Origin: Maribacter aquivivus
GTDB taxonomy: Bacteria; Bacteroidota; Bacteroidia; Flavobacteriales; Flavobacteriaceae
Assembly: GCF_900142175.1 (NCBI RefSeq)
Contig: NZ_FQZX01000002.1
Location: 1,035,317 to 1,099,316, forward strand
Reading direction: 5' to 3'
Length of the DNA: 64,000 nt
The stretch's first letter is position 1. Each line of letters opens with the position of its first letter. The notes beneath the pieces are model-generated. The model saw nothing but the letters and a program-made list of their open reading frames with translations, had not been told where the DNA came from and did no database searches. Positions 1 through 8,454 of the stretch are shown here, piece by piece. Position numbers and translations under genes: made by a program.

Positions 1-879
1 ATCTAGTGCAATGCCTTTTGCTACTGCCTCACCATGTCGTAATTCATAATTGGTCATGAATTCCATTTTGTGGGCTGCCCAATGTCCGAAATCTAATGGT
101 CTTGACGAACCAGATTCAAATGGATCGCCACCTTGCGCTATATGATGCATATGCATTTCCGCACACTTATAAATGACATATTGCATGGGTTCCATTTCTC
201 TGTTTTTTAAAGCTGTTGCATTATCTGCTATATATTTAAAAAAGCTTTTATCCTTAATTAAAGCAACTTTGATAGCTTCAGATATTCCGGAAATCCAATC
301 GCGCTGCTCTAGAGTTTCTAGAAAATCGCTATCGTTAATAATCGCGAAAGGCGGAGCGAACGTTCCTAAAAAATTTTTCTTTTTGAAAGCGTTTACACTA
401 TTTTTCACCCCTACTGCAGAATCGTTCTGAGATAAAACCGTAGTAGGTATTCTTATCAACTTAACGCCTCTATGCGCAATTGCAGCAGCATAACCGACCA
501 TATCGATTACGGCACCGCCACCAATAGCAACTACAAATGAATGACGACAAATTTTGTTTTCATTGACTCCTTTCAAAATAGAATCAATAGCTGCATCGCT
601 ATTTTTAACTTGCTCGCCACCTGACAATACCAAAGTAATGGTATACTTTATAGTTTGCTGATTTTTTTTACAATAGGCCTCAATCTGATTTATTAACTCA
701 GGATGATGGTTTTTAACGCCGTCATCTAATACAAAAAGTAGTTTAACAGGTTCAAAACCTTTGTAATCCGCAATTAATTTTGCAAACAAAGTATTTTCTA
801 AAGCAAATAGTCCAGAAGTAAAGTACAATTGATAATCATATTGCACTTGAAAAGACTGTTTTATAGGTTGTAATTGCAT
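1..879 (-). CDS. eboD: EboD, 3-dehydroquinate synthase-like sugar phosphate cyclase (partial, C-terminus off the window)
   Basis: Cyclase of the DHQ synthase fold; in ebo clusters it is assigned to an unknown cyclisation rather than the shikimate pathway. The ATG at 877-879 opens a frame that stays open to base 1 (293 codons; the family has roughly 380-400). Visible signatures are the NAD-binding GGGAVIDMVGYAAAIAHRG stretch, PTTVLSQNDS followed by VGVKNSVN (where housekeeping AroB has a VDSSVGGK-like sequence), and metal-ligand motifs SEAIKVALI, LDFGHW and LRHGEAVAKG. It starts 7 nt after the eboC stop, so it is the fourth gene of the eboABCD transcript. The VGVKN variant and the neighbours argue against aroB. 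The cluster assignment is firm; the substrate is unknown. Confidence 0.88.
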   Translation of the reverse strand, partial: MQLQPIKQSFQVQYDYQLYFTSGLFALENTLFAKLIADYKGFEPVKLLFVLDDGVKNHHPELINQIEAYCKKNQQTIKYTITLVLSGGEQVKNSDAAIDSILKGVNENKICRHSFVVAIGGGAVIDMVGYAAAIAHRGVKLIRIPTTVLSQNDSAVGVKNSVNAFKKKNFLGTFAPPFAIINDSDFLETLEQRDWISGISEAIKVALIKDKSFFKYIADNATALKNREMEPMQYVIYKCAEMHMHHIAQGGDPFESGSSRPLDFGHWAAHKMEFMTNYELRHGEAVAKGIALD

Positions 880-886
880 ATCTAAT

Positions 887-1786
887 TTATGTTACAGCAA
901 ATAATTTCGATAACAGCATTGATGCTGGTAATAACAACAAAATCACTAATGCCAAATACCAATCTGAAAAACCGGCTACCCAGCAAGCGTTCATAACAAC
1001 AAGCGATAATACACCGCCCATTACCGCCTTCTTTATATTTTCAGGTGAATTTTCTTTGTACGCTTTTAATAAAGGTTTAAAAATTAAATACCCGAATAAA
1101 ATTAAGAAAGGCAATAAGACTATTACATTGTCTTTCTGCTGCATTACAATTAACGTAATAGATAGTATAACTATTGCATACAATATACCTGCCCAAACAA
1201 TGTGTTTTTTATTATTACCATGTACTTCGCCCCTACTTATTAATGTAATGGCAAAAATGTAAACTACAGGCACTAACGCTATGTACCAATGAGAAAGTAT
1301 GCCCAAAATAGACATTCCCATTAAAAGATTTAAACCACGGCAAACACCCATATTCAAAGGTCCGGCGAAACCGAATTGCTTGAAATACCCATCATATGTT
1401 AAAATAGCAATAGTCAAGACTACGGATATCATCCCTGCAAGCATATTACACTTGAATGCCAAGGTAACGCCTATCAACATTAAAATTGTTCCAAAATAAA
1501 TAGCCTCACGCTTAGGTACTAGTCCGCTTGGTATAGCCCTTTCCGGTCTTTCAATCGCATCTAATTCCGCATCGAATACATCATTAAAAACCACTCCGCC
1601 TGCATACAAAGCAACAGACGAAAAAACTAAAAGAAGTACATCACCGCTTTGTTCAACTAGAAATTTGAGTACCTCTATATTTCTCAGGTACAATGCAATA
1701 GCAATACCCGCCAAAATATCTGCTGCTGCAGTTGGCAAATTTGCAGGTCTTGCCAAACGAGCAAAACCCATTAACTTCTCTTTCAT
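887..1786 (-). CDS. eboC: EboC, UbiA-family prenyltransferase-like membrane protein
   Basis: Integral membrane protein of the UbiA superfamily, 299 residues. The first Asp-rich motif is NDVFDAELDAIERP (N68, D69, D72, D76) with RAIPSG after it, and the second motif is YDGYFK around residue 131. About eight to nine hydrophobic helices follow the family pattern. Known UbiA enzymes join a polyprenyl diphosphate to an aromatic or sugar acceptor; the acceptor for EboC proteins has not been established. The start lies 1 nt after the eboB stop, showing tight translational linkage. On position alone it could be read as a menaquinone or heme prenyltransferase, but the flanking eboB and eboD decide the assignment. 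Confidence 0.9.
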   Translation of the reverse strand: MKEKLMGFARLARPANLPTAAADILAGIAIALYLRNIEVLKFLVEQSGDVLLLVFSSVALYAGGVVFNDVFDAELDAIERPERAIPSGLVPKREAIYFGTILMLIGVTLAFKCNMLAGMISVVLTIAILTYDGYFKQFGFAGPLNMGVCRGLNLLMGMSILGILSHWYIALVPVVYIFAITLISRGEVHGNNKKHIVWAGILYAIVILSITLIVMQQKDNVIVLLPFLILFGYLIFKPLLKAYKENSPENIKKAVMGGVLSLVVMNACWVAGFSDWYLALVILLLLPASMLLSKLFAVT

Positions 1787-1787
1787 C

Positions 1788-2696
1788 TTAGGTAATTTGG
1801 TCTTCGTCTATTCTTGGCTTCTGACCTCTTAAAACACTATTATCATTAAATAATTGCGATTGATTAATGCTATCTGGTTGTAACCAATGCGCTTCTTTCA
1901 TTTTTCCATTTTTACCAAAAGCATCTAAAGCATTTTGATAACAGGTCTTTCTAACATCTTCCATAGAAATACCTCTTTTCAACATTAAAGAAGCAGTTTT
2001 CGGCACAGCCAATGGATCACTAACACCCCAGTCTGCGGAGCTATCTACTATAATATTAGAACTACCAAATTTTTTAACTACCTCTACCATACGTTCATTA
2101 CCCATTTTTGTTTTTGGGTAAATAGTAAATGCAGCTATAAATCCGCGGTCAAGAACCTCTTTTACCGTTTCTTCATTATTATGGTCAATAATAACATTGG
2201 CAGGATCTAAACCGTGCTCCAAACAAACCTCCATACTTTTGATGGTACCAGCTTTTTTATCGCGATGTGGCGTATGTACCTGTACAGTCATATCCAATTC
2301 TTTCGCCATATCTAATTGCATTCTAAAAAACTTGTCTTCTGCAGGTGTTTGGTCATCATAACCAATTTCACCAATGGCAACAACATTTTCTTTATGTAAG
2401 TATAATGGCAATAATTCAATAACCTGTTCTGCCAAAGCCTCATTATTAGCCTCTTTAGAGTTTAAGCCAATTGTGCAATAATGCTTAATACCAAATTGGC
2501 TAGCTCTAAAAGGCTCCCAACCAACAAGACTGCTAAAGTAATCTTGAAAAGAACCTACTTGGGTTCTGGGTTGACCCAGCCAAAATGAAGGTTCTATTAT
2601 CGCTACAACTCCCGCAGCTGCCATTGCTTCATAATCATCTGTTGTTCTTGACGTCATGTGAACATGGGGGTCAATAATCATCATTTTATCTTCCAT
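1788..2696 (-). CDS. eboB: EboB, TatD-like metal-dependent hydrolase
   Basis: TIM-barrel amidohydrolase-superfamily protein of 302 residues. Metal-site motifs are visible in order: DPHVH (H11, H13), GEIGYD (E110), VQVHTPH (H141) and IIDHNNEE (H172), then DSSADWG near residue 218. That is the TatD/phosphotriesterase-like ligand order, so the protein should bind one or two divalent metals. Its substrate in the ebo pathway is unknown. ATG is at 2694-2696, and the gene is separated from eboA and eboC by 1 nt on each side. A methionine two residues after the first Lys is an alternative start. Generic TatD DNase activity is the alternative, but operon context makes EboB the better name. Confidence 0.9.
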   Translation of the reverse strand: MEDKMMIIDPHVHMTSRTTDDYEAMAAAGVVAIIEPSFWLGQPRTQVGSFQDYFSSLVGWEPFRASQFGIKHYCTIGLNSKEANNEALAEQVIELLPLYLHKENVVAIGEIGYDDQTPAEDKFFRMQLDMAKELDMTVQVHTPHRDKKAGTIKSMEVCLEHGLDPANVIIDHNNEETVKEVLDRGFIAAFTIYPKTKMGNERMVEVVKKFGSSNIIVDSSADWGVSDPLAVPKTASLMLKRGISMEDVRKTCYQNALDAFGKNGKMKEAHWLQPDSINQSQLFNDNSVLRGQKPRIDEDQIT

Positions 2697-2697
2697 T

Positions 2698-3549
2698 CTA
2701 TTGTTGTTTAATCGTATTCCACGTTATCTGTCCGTCTGCTATTTTATGTTTTAGCTCTGGTTTACTATTCAAAAGTGCCAATGCTTTATCATTTCCTGAA
2801 TGATAACAACAAAGGGCTCCTGAATTATTTTCTAATACATCATCACTATTGAGAAGTGTCTTCATATCATTCAATAGTTCCTCATTCAAAAATTTAGAAA
2901 CTGGTCTCCAAAACAATGGGTCTATTTTTCTACCTGCAGCCCACCTTTCATGTGCATAGTCAGAAATTATTCTCGTTAAATCTGCATTCGCACTTTCATC
3001 AACAGATTCTATTTGCGAAAGGTCACGTTCCATAAATGCCGCTTTCAAAAACATCTGATTCCATTGTTGATCATTAAAATACTTTGCAGGATACGGATTA
3101 TTCAATGAAATCGCATCAAAAATTGTAGCAATGTTGGTTCTTAAAGCTTCTACCGCCGTTTGCTTATATGCTTCGGGATTTGGTAATAAAATCAAGTATT
3201 TTAGAAAAGTTTCCAACTCACTTGTATCAGCCACTTGTATAATGTTTGCTACCTTAGGTGTATAAAAATCCTCATCATGCCCTAGAACTTCTGACAACAA
3301 ATAGATACGTGCTACTTGTAGAATATTTGCTTTATGTGCACTGAAATATCTCGTACTTTCAGAATCTATTTGCTTAAATGAAATTGGTTTTACAGCATCA
3401 AATTTCGCATTTAAAAGGCTATAGGTCATGAACAAATCTTTTGCAGACTTATCACCAGCCAGCTTCTCAATTTTACCATCTAACCAACCAACATTTTCTG
3501 GTGTTCCAAATTGTGTTAAAATATTTTGAATATCTTTTTGATTGTACAT
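2698..3549 (-). CDS. eboA: EboA domain protein, first gene of the ebo operon
   Basis: A 283-residue, mostly helical soluble protein with no catalytic motif that I can recognise. It is called EboA from position and general size: eboA is the conserved leading gene before eboB and eboC in cyanobacterial, bacteroidote and eustigmatophyte-endosymbiont clusters. It is Ala/Leu rich with repeated two-helix units, so a scaffold role is conceivable but unproven. A CCYHSGN segment lies near residue 252. The gene is divergent from miaE across 119 bp, with its own TAnnTTTG element about 25 bp upstream. No signal peptide or membrane helix is visible. Confidence 0.82.
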   Translation of the reverse strand: MYNQKDIQNILTQFGTPENVGWLDGKIEKLAGDKSAKDLFMTYSLLNAKFDAVKPISFKQIDSESTRYFSAHKANILQVARIYLLSEVLGHDEDFYTPKVANIIQVADTSELETFLKYLILLPNPEAYKQTAVEALRTNIATIFDAISLNNPYPAKYFNDQQWNQMFLKAAFMERDLSQIESVDESANADLTRIISDYAHERWAAGRKIDPLFWRPVSKFLNEELLNDMKTLLNSDDVLENNSGALCCYHSGNDKALALLNSKPELKHKIADGQITWNTIKQQ

Positions 3550-3573
3550 TTTATAATAAGATTGACTTTACAC

Positions 3574-3581
3574 CAAAAATA
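3574..3581 (-). promoter_or_regulatory. -7 element for the ebo operon
   Basis: On the minus strand this reads TATTTTTG, a full match to the Bacteroidota -7 consensus TAnnTTTG, 25 bp before the eboA ATG. No good TTG -33 box stands at 17-23 bp upstream, so only half the promoter is supported. Confidence 0.45.
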
Positions 3582-3622
3582 ATTATTATTCAGCAGTAAG
3601 TTGTCTAGGTTCTTGATTATAA

Positions 3623-3654
3623 TTGGCTCCGTCTCGAAATCTTTTCTAATTTTG
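3623..3654 (+). promoter_or_regulatory. Promoter of miaE
   Basis: TTG at 3623-3625 and TAATTTTG at 3647-3654 (a full TAnnTTTG match) are separated by 21 bp, as in Bacteroidota sigma-A promoters. The ATG is at 3669, giving a very short leader of under 10 nt. Confidence 0.6.
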
Positions 3655-3668
3655 AAAAAAAGTAAACT

Positions 3669-4250
3669 ATGCTAGGCTTAAAATTACCAACTGATCCAAG
3701 ATGGGTAAATATTGTAGAGAAAAATATTGATGAAATACTTACCGATCACGCCTATTGCGAACAAAAAGCTGCTAGTACTGCTATATCTCTAATTGTTTCT
3801 TTCCCTGAATATACAGAGCTTGTTGAAGAAATGGTTGCTTTATCTAGAGAAGAAATGGGCCATTTTAAAATGGTGCATGACCTCATATTAAAACGTGGCA
3901 ACACTTTAGGCAGAGATCGTAAAGATGATTATGTAATTCAGCTGATAAAATTCTTTCCAAAAGGAGGAAGCAGAACTACACAGTTGGTTCATAGATTATT
4001 ATATGCTGGACTAATTGAAGCGCGTAGCTGTGAGCGTTTTAGGTTATTATCAGAAGAGTTAGAAGATAAAAAATTAGCCGAATTCTATCATAAATTAATG
4101 ATAAGCGAAGCCGGTCATTACACTATGTTCTTGAAATTTGCTCGTAAATATGGTGAATTAGAAGAGGTGAATAAAAAATGGAACAGCCTTTTGGAATATG
4201 AAGCTCAAATCATGAAAGATTTAAGCAAAAAAGAATCTATTCACGGATAA
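3669..4250 (+). CDS. miaE: tRNA-(ms2io6A37)-hydroxylase MiaE
   Basis: Non-heme diiron monooxygenase that hydroxylates the isopentenyl group of ms2i6A at position 37 of tRNA. The 193-residue protein is a ferritin-like four-helix bundle with visible iron-ligand motifs: CEQKA (E31), EEMGHF (E62, H65), EARSCERF (E117) and SEAGHY (E147, H150). Length is normal for the family. It sits alone, divergent from eboA and convergent with ppx, whose stop is only 8 nt away. The modification depends on molecular oxygen, which fits an aerobic marine bacterium. I see no anomaly. Confidence 0.93.
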   Translation: MLGLKLPTDPRWVNIVEKNIDEILTDHAYCEQKAASTAISLIVSFPEYTELVEEMVALSREEMGHFKMVHDLILKRGNTLGRDRKDDYVIQLIKFFPKGGSRTTQLVHRLLYAGLIEARSCERFRLLSEELEDKKLAEFYHKLMISEAGHYTMFLKFARKYGELEEVNKKWNSLLEYEAQIMKDLSKKESIHG

Positions 4251-4258
4251 AACTCACC

Positions 4259-5149
4259 TCATTTAGTTTCCGAATTATACAAATCCTTTATAATACCATC
4301 TGAAAGTCCGATTTTAGGAACATGAATTTTCTTAGCACCACTCCATTTAGCAGCTGAGAGAAAAATTTTGGTTGCCGGTATGATAACGTCTGCCCTATCT
4401 GGATTTAACCCTAGCTCTGATATACGATCATCATAACTTAGACTATCTAAAAAATGATATTGAGCATTCAACCAAATATAAGATAAAGGCTCGCCTTCTT
4501 TTCTTCCTGAAAGCTTATGCAACTTATTGATATTACCACCTGAGCCTATTATAGATAATTTAGGCTTATCTTTTAGAATCAATTTTATCCATTCTTCCAA
4601 TTTATTCCAAGTCTCTGGCTTTACCATGTTATTCAAAAGCCTGACCGTACCTAACTTAAAAGACTTTGATACTTGGATTTTACCCTGAGAAAACAAGGTG
4701 AATTCTGTACTACCGCCACCAACATCAATATATAAATAAGATTGATCGTTAGTAATTAGATTCTTTAAATCTGTTGAGGCTATTATGGCAGCTTCTTGCT
4801 TACCATCAATCAGGTCTATTTGAATTCCAGACTCTTGAGATATTTTTTGTATTATCTCATTTCCGTTATTCGCTTCCCTCATTGCAGAGGTAGCACATGC
4901 TCTATACTTTTCAACTCCCGCTACTTCCATTAAAAGCTTAAAGGCTTTCATTGTCTTTATTAACCTTGCTTCATTTACCTCAGATATTTCACCTACCGTA
5001 AATGAATCTTCTCCTAATCTTACAGGAACCCTAACCAAAGCGCTTTTTCTAAATTGAGTTCTTTTACCCTTATCCTCTATTACGTTATGCGTAAGTAACC
5101 TAATCGCATTAGAGCCTATATCAATTGCTGCAAATTTTCTTACTTTCAA
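4259..5149 (-). CDS. ppx: Ppx/GppA-family exopolyphosphatase
   Basis: Processively removes terminal phosphate from polyphosphate, or hydrolyses pppGpp in the GppA branch. The 296-residue protein has only the two actin-like half-domains of the short Ppx form (the E. coli enzyme is over 500 residues). AAIDIGSNAIRLL near residue 8 is the first phosphate loop, YRACATSAMREA the adjoining segment, LYIDVGGGSTEF the second loop, and GSGGN the third. It begins 12 nt after the stop of ppk1, so the polyphosphate-making and polyphosphate-degrading enzymes are co-transcribed. GppA activity cannot be excluded, but pairing with ppk1 favours Ppx. Confidence 0.9.
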   Translation of the reverse strand: MKVRKFAAIDIGSNAIRLLTHNVIEDKGKRTQFRKSALVRVPVRLGEDSFTVGEISEVNEARLIKTMKAFKLLMEVAGVEKYRACATSAMREANNGNEIIQKISQESGIQIDLIDGKQEAAIIASTDLKNLITNDQSYLYIDVGGGSTEFTLFSQGKIQVSKSFKLGTVRLLNNMVKPETWNKLEEWIKLILKDKPKLSIIGSGGNINKLHKLSGRKEGEPLSYIWLNAQYHFLDSLSYDDRISELGLNPDRADVIIPATKIFLSAAKWSGAKKIHVPKIGLSDGIIKDLYNSETK

Positions 5150-5161
5150 AAGATCTCTTTT

Positions 5162-7228
5162 TTAAGATTCTTGTTTATTCGCATAATACTCATACGTAGC
5201 AAATTGTGACCTGATTCTGGGTAATGTTGTCTTTCTGTACGCATTATCTTGAGCTGCATTGAATACACGTGCTTTCATATTATCTTTCCAACAGATATCA
5301 AATGTATCCATCAATTCTTTTTTAATATCCTCATCATAAATTGGGCAACCAACTTCTACTCTATAATCAAGGTTTCTGGTCATCCAATCTGCAGAGGATA
5401 TATATATTTTAGTATCACCACCATTAGCGAATATAAAAATACGTGTATGTTCTAAAAATTTATCTATTACACTTATAGCTTCTATGTTTTCACTCATACC
5501 CTCAACACCTGGTATTAAGCAACATATACCTCTTATGATCAACTGGATCTTTACCCCTGCTCTACTTGCTTCATACAGTTTATCTACCATCTTATATGAT
5601 GTAAAACTGTTCATTTTTATTTTGATAAAAGCTACTTTGCCTTGCTTGGCATTTGCAATCTCATTATCAATTAATTTCATGAACGCATTTTTAGTATAAT
5701 GCGGTGAAACTATAAGGTGTTTGTATTTGTTGATTTTATAGGTAGTCTCAAAGAAATCAAAAACTTTGTTCAACTCTTTTAGTATAGAATCATCTGCTGT
5801 AAAGAGTGTAAAATCAGTATAAATTCTTGCGGTAGATTCATTGAAATTACCTGTGCTTACAAAGCCATATCGCTTTATTGAACCAGCTTCTTCTCGCTCA
5901 ATTAAACATATTTTACTGTGCACTTTTAAACCCGGTACACCAAAAATTAGTTTTACGCCTTCTGCTTGTAACTGCTCTGCATATTCAATATTAGCTTGCT
6001 CATCAAAACGAGCCTGAAGCTCTATCTGTACGGTTACTTGTTTACCATTTTTAACAGCATTAATTAAAGAAGCAGCAATTTGAGAGTTACTTGCCAATCT
6101 ATATACCGTAATTTTAATAGTACGAACCTTAGGGTCTAAAGCAGCCTCACGCAAAAACTTTAAAATATATGTAAAGGTATGATATGGAGTGTATTGCAGA
6201 TAATCTTTTTTAGCGATACTTTCTAAAATACTACCCTCTACACTTAAGCCTTTTACCGGTAACGGGATAATTTTATCGTACAATAAATCTTTTCTACCCA
6301 AGCTAGGAAAGCCCATATAATCTCTACGGTTATGATATCTACCCCCAGGTATTACACTATCCGTATCTTCAATATTCATTTTCTCTTTTAGAAAAGTCAA
6401 AGTATCTCTACCTATACTTTTATCATATACAAAACGTACAGGATCCCCAATTTTTCTATGTTCTACACTAGATGATATTTTCTCAATAAAACTTTTACTA
6501 AGATCATTATCAATATCTAGCTCGGCATCTCTGGTAATCTTTATCATGTGAGCCGAAATAGAATCATACTCAAACATGGTAAAAATATTGTCTAAGCAAT
6601 ATCTAATCAAATCATCTAGAATGATGATATAGCTCTTTTCTCCTTCGTCTGGTAATACAACAAAACGATCTATTCCCTTTGGAATTTCAATTAATGCATA
6701 TCGCTTCTCTTTCTTACTTTCTTCACTTTTAATAACCATTTTTACTGCTAAATATGCTGCAGTATCTTTTAACGTTGGAAAACGAGTAAGGTCATTTAAA
6801 ATGATGGTCATTAACTGCGGACTTACCTCTTTCAAGAAATAGGCTTTTACAAACTCCTTTTGGTTTTCGTTTAATTCTGTTTCCTTAATGATAAAGATAT
6901 TCTTACCCTCTAACTCGTGTTCAATTCTTCTTAGAATCGTTAAACTTTTGGTTTGCTGCTCAATTACAATATTTGTAATCTCTTCTAAGAGATCTTTAGC
7001 CTTTTCACCACCCAATACACTTTTACCAGTTTTACCTGCTTCAACTATACGCTTTACCGTTGCATATCTAACTTTAAAAAACTCATCTAGGTTGTTAGAG
7101 AAAATACCTAAAAAACGAAGCCTTTCAATTAATGGAACATTCTTATCTGCGCTTTCTTGTAATACACGCTCGTTGAACCATAACCAACTTATTTCTCTAT
7201 TTACGTACTGGTTGTTATTTTTTATCAT
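5162..7228 (-). CDS. ppk1: Polyphosphate kinase 1
   Basis: Reversibly transfers the gamma-phosphate of ATP onto inorganic polyphosphate. From the chosen start the protein has 688 residues, the usual length. The N domain opens with NREISWLWFNERVLQES. The catalytic PLD-like domains carry KVHSKICLIERE (histidine that becomes phosphorylated), YGFVSTGNFNESTARIYTD, HTRIFIFANGG and ISSADWMTRNLDYRVEVG. The frame could start 60 nt further upstream, but the ATG at 7226-7228 overlaps the upstream TGA as ATGA and begins MIKNNNQYVNREISW, the family's normal N-terminus, so I chose it. Operon order is phosphatase - ppk1 - ppx. Confidence 0.95.
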   Translation of the reverse strand: MIKNNNQYVNREISWLWFNERVLQESADKNVPLIERLRFLGIFSNNLDEFFKVRYATVKRIVEAGKTGKSVLGGEKAKDLLEEITNIVIEQQTKSLTILRRIEHELEGKNIFIIKETELNENQKEFVKAYFLKEVSPQLMTIILNDLTRFPTLKDTAAYLAVKMVIKSEESKKEKRYALIEIPKGIDRFVVLPDEGEKSYIIILDDLIRYCLDNIFTMFEYDSISAHMIKITRDAELDIDNDLSKSFIEKISSSVEHRKIGDPVRFVYDKSIGRDTLTFLKEKMNIEDTDSVIPGGRYHNRRDYMGFPSLGRKDLLYDKIIPLPVKGLSVEGSILESIAKKDYLQYTPYHTFTYILKFLREAALDPKVRTIKITVYRLASNSQIAASLINAVKNGKQVTVQIELQARFDEQANIEYAEQLQAEGVKLIFGVPGLKVHSKICLIEREEAGSIKRYGFVSTGNFNESTARIYTDFTLFTADDSILKELNKVFDFFETTYKINKYKHLIVSPHYTKNAFMKLIDNEIANAKQGKVAFIKIKMNSFTSYKMVDKLYEASRAGVKIQLIIRGICCLIPGVEGMSENIEAISVIDKFLEHTRIFIFANGGDTKIYISSADWMTRNLDYRVEVGCPIYDEDIKKELMDTFDICWKDNMKARVFNAAQDNAYRKTTLPRIRSQFATYEYYANKQES

Positions 7229-7713
7229 GCTTTTAGTTGCTTCGGAAAAATGGTTTGTATTGTTGAGCCTTTTGAAATAGTAGCCCAAGTATTTTCATTA
7301 AATTGTAAATGAACAAATCCGCTAGTGGGTACATTAATAATATGCTTATCACCTAATGAATTTGCTAAATGGGTAAAAGTATGGTTGTGCCCAAAAAGAA
7401 GGACATTGTCTAAATTATCATCCAAATTCTTTATAAATTCAAGCACTTGATCTCCTGAAAAATCATACAACTCTGAGTTTATATTACAATTCTCAAGAGG
7501 ATATTTAAGTGCTCGTAAGCAAATCATACAGGTATGAAACGCCCTGTTTGCCGGACTCGTATAAACGTGATCTATTTTTAAATTTTTTCTTGCTATTTCG
7601 TCCCCTACCAAATGCGCATCAAAAATACCTCTTTGCAATAATGACCTATCTTGATCACTAACATTTAGTTCCCAAGAAGACTTACCATGTCGCATTAAAT
7701 ATAAATTCTTCAT
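7225..7713 (-). CDS. SixA-like histidine phosphatase
   Basis: Small histidine phosphatase of 162 residues. The signature LYLMRHGKSSWE (RHG, catalytic His about residue 9) sits at the N-terminus and the second conserved histidine is in LLFGHNHTFTHLAN. This is the short branch-2-like SixA group, whose E. coli member dephosphorylates phosphohistidine on ArcB or the nitrogen PTS. In this family's flavobacterial context it lies directly before ppk1, overlapping it by 4 nt (ATGA). That linkage suggests, but does not prove, a role in phosphate or polyphosphate signalling. The target is unknown. Confidence 0.82.
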   Translation of the reverse strand: MKNLYLMRHGKSSWELNVSDQDRSLLQRGIFDAHLVGDEIARKNLKIDHVYTSPANRAFHTCMICLRALKYPLENCNINSELYDFSGDQVLEFIKNLDDNLDNVLLFGHNHTFTHLANSLGDKHIINVPTSGFVHLQFNENTWATISKGSTIQTIFPKQLKA

Positions 7714-7728
7714 ATAGCTTAATAAAAT

Positions 7729-8379
7729 TTAAGGAGCCAATCGTTCCATTTTCCAATCAAAATCATCTGTGAGCGTATACCGAATACGATCATGCAATCT
7801 ATTTGGTCTGCCCTGCCAAAACTCCATTGACACTGGTCTCACTAAATACCCACCCCAATGTTCCGGTCTTTCAATTTCCTTACCGTCATATTCTTTCTCT
7901 AACTCGGTAAGCTTATTTTCTAACACAGACCTAGAATCTATAACAGTGCTTTGATCAGAAACTAAAGCTCCTAATTTACTTCCATCAGGTCTTGACTCAA
8001 AATAACCATCAGAGAGATTTTTTGCCAATTTCTCGGCAGTACCTTTTATAATAATTTGGCGTTCTAAATTTGCCCAGAAAAAAGAAATACAAATTTTAGG
8101 ATTTTCACTTATCGCTCTTCCTTTCTCACTATTATAGTTGGTGTAAAAAATAAAACCTTCGTGTGTATATTTTTTAAGAAGAACAACCCTGCTTTTTGGA
8201 AAACCATCCAGACCAACCGTAGAAACTGTCATGGCATTAGGCTCATCAACTCCATCCGATTTCTCAACTTCGTAAAACCAGGTTTGAAATAGCTGAATTG
8301 GGTTGTCAGATATACTATCTTCCATCAACGCGCTTTTCTCGTATGATTTTCTATAATCTCCTAAATCTTTTTGCATCAT
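7729..8379 (-). CDS. pdxH: Pyridoxamine 5'-phosphate oxidase
   Basis: FMN-dependent oxidase that makes pyridoxal 5'-phosphate from PNP or PMP. The 216-residue length and motifs match: NAMTVSTVGLDGFPKSRVVL, FIFYTNYNSEKGRAI (FMN phosphate), ISFFWANLERQI, and the C-terminal WQGRPNRLHDR followed by WKMERLAP (substrate-binding Arg/His and the conserved WxxxRLxP end). The start has two adjacent Met codons and either is possible. It precedes the SixA-like gene by 15 nt and follows rnz by 75 nt, so it may be in the same long transcript. Soluble cytosolic enzyme, nothing unusual. Confidence 0.95.
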   Translation of the reverse strand: MMQKDLGDYRKSYEKSALMEDSISDNPIQLFQTWFYEVEKSDGVDEPNAMTVSTVGLDGFPKSRVVLLKKYTHEGFIFYTNYNSEKGRAISENPKICISFFWANLERQIIIKGTAEKLAKNLSDGYFESRPDGSKLGALVSDQSTVIDSRSVLENKLTELEKEYDGKEIERPEHWGGYLVRPVSMEFWQGRPNRLHDRIRYTLTDDFDWKMERLAP

Positions 8380-8454
8380 TTTCGTGTTAAAAACAAGATA
8401 AACAAAGTTCTAAAAAGAAAGGAAAATAAACGATATAAAAATGTATTAAAACAT

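Noticed and set aside
1..879. Annotating the left-edge cyclase as aroB
   Set aside because: The VGVKN/SQNDS residues and the eboABC neighbours fit EboD; no shikimate gene is adjacent.
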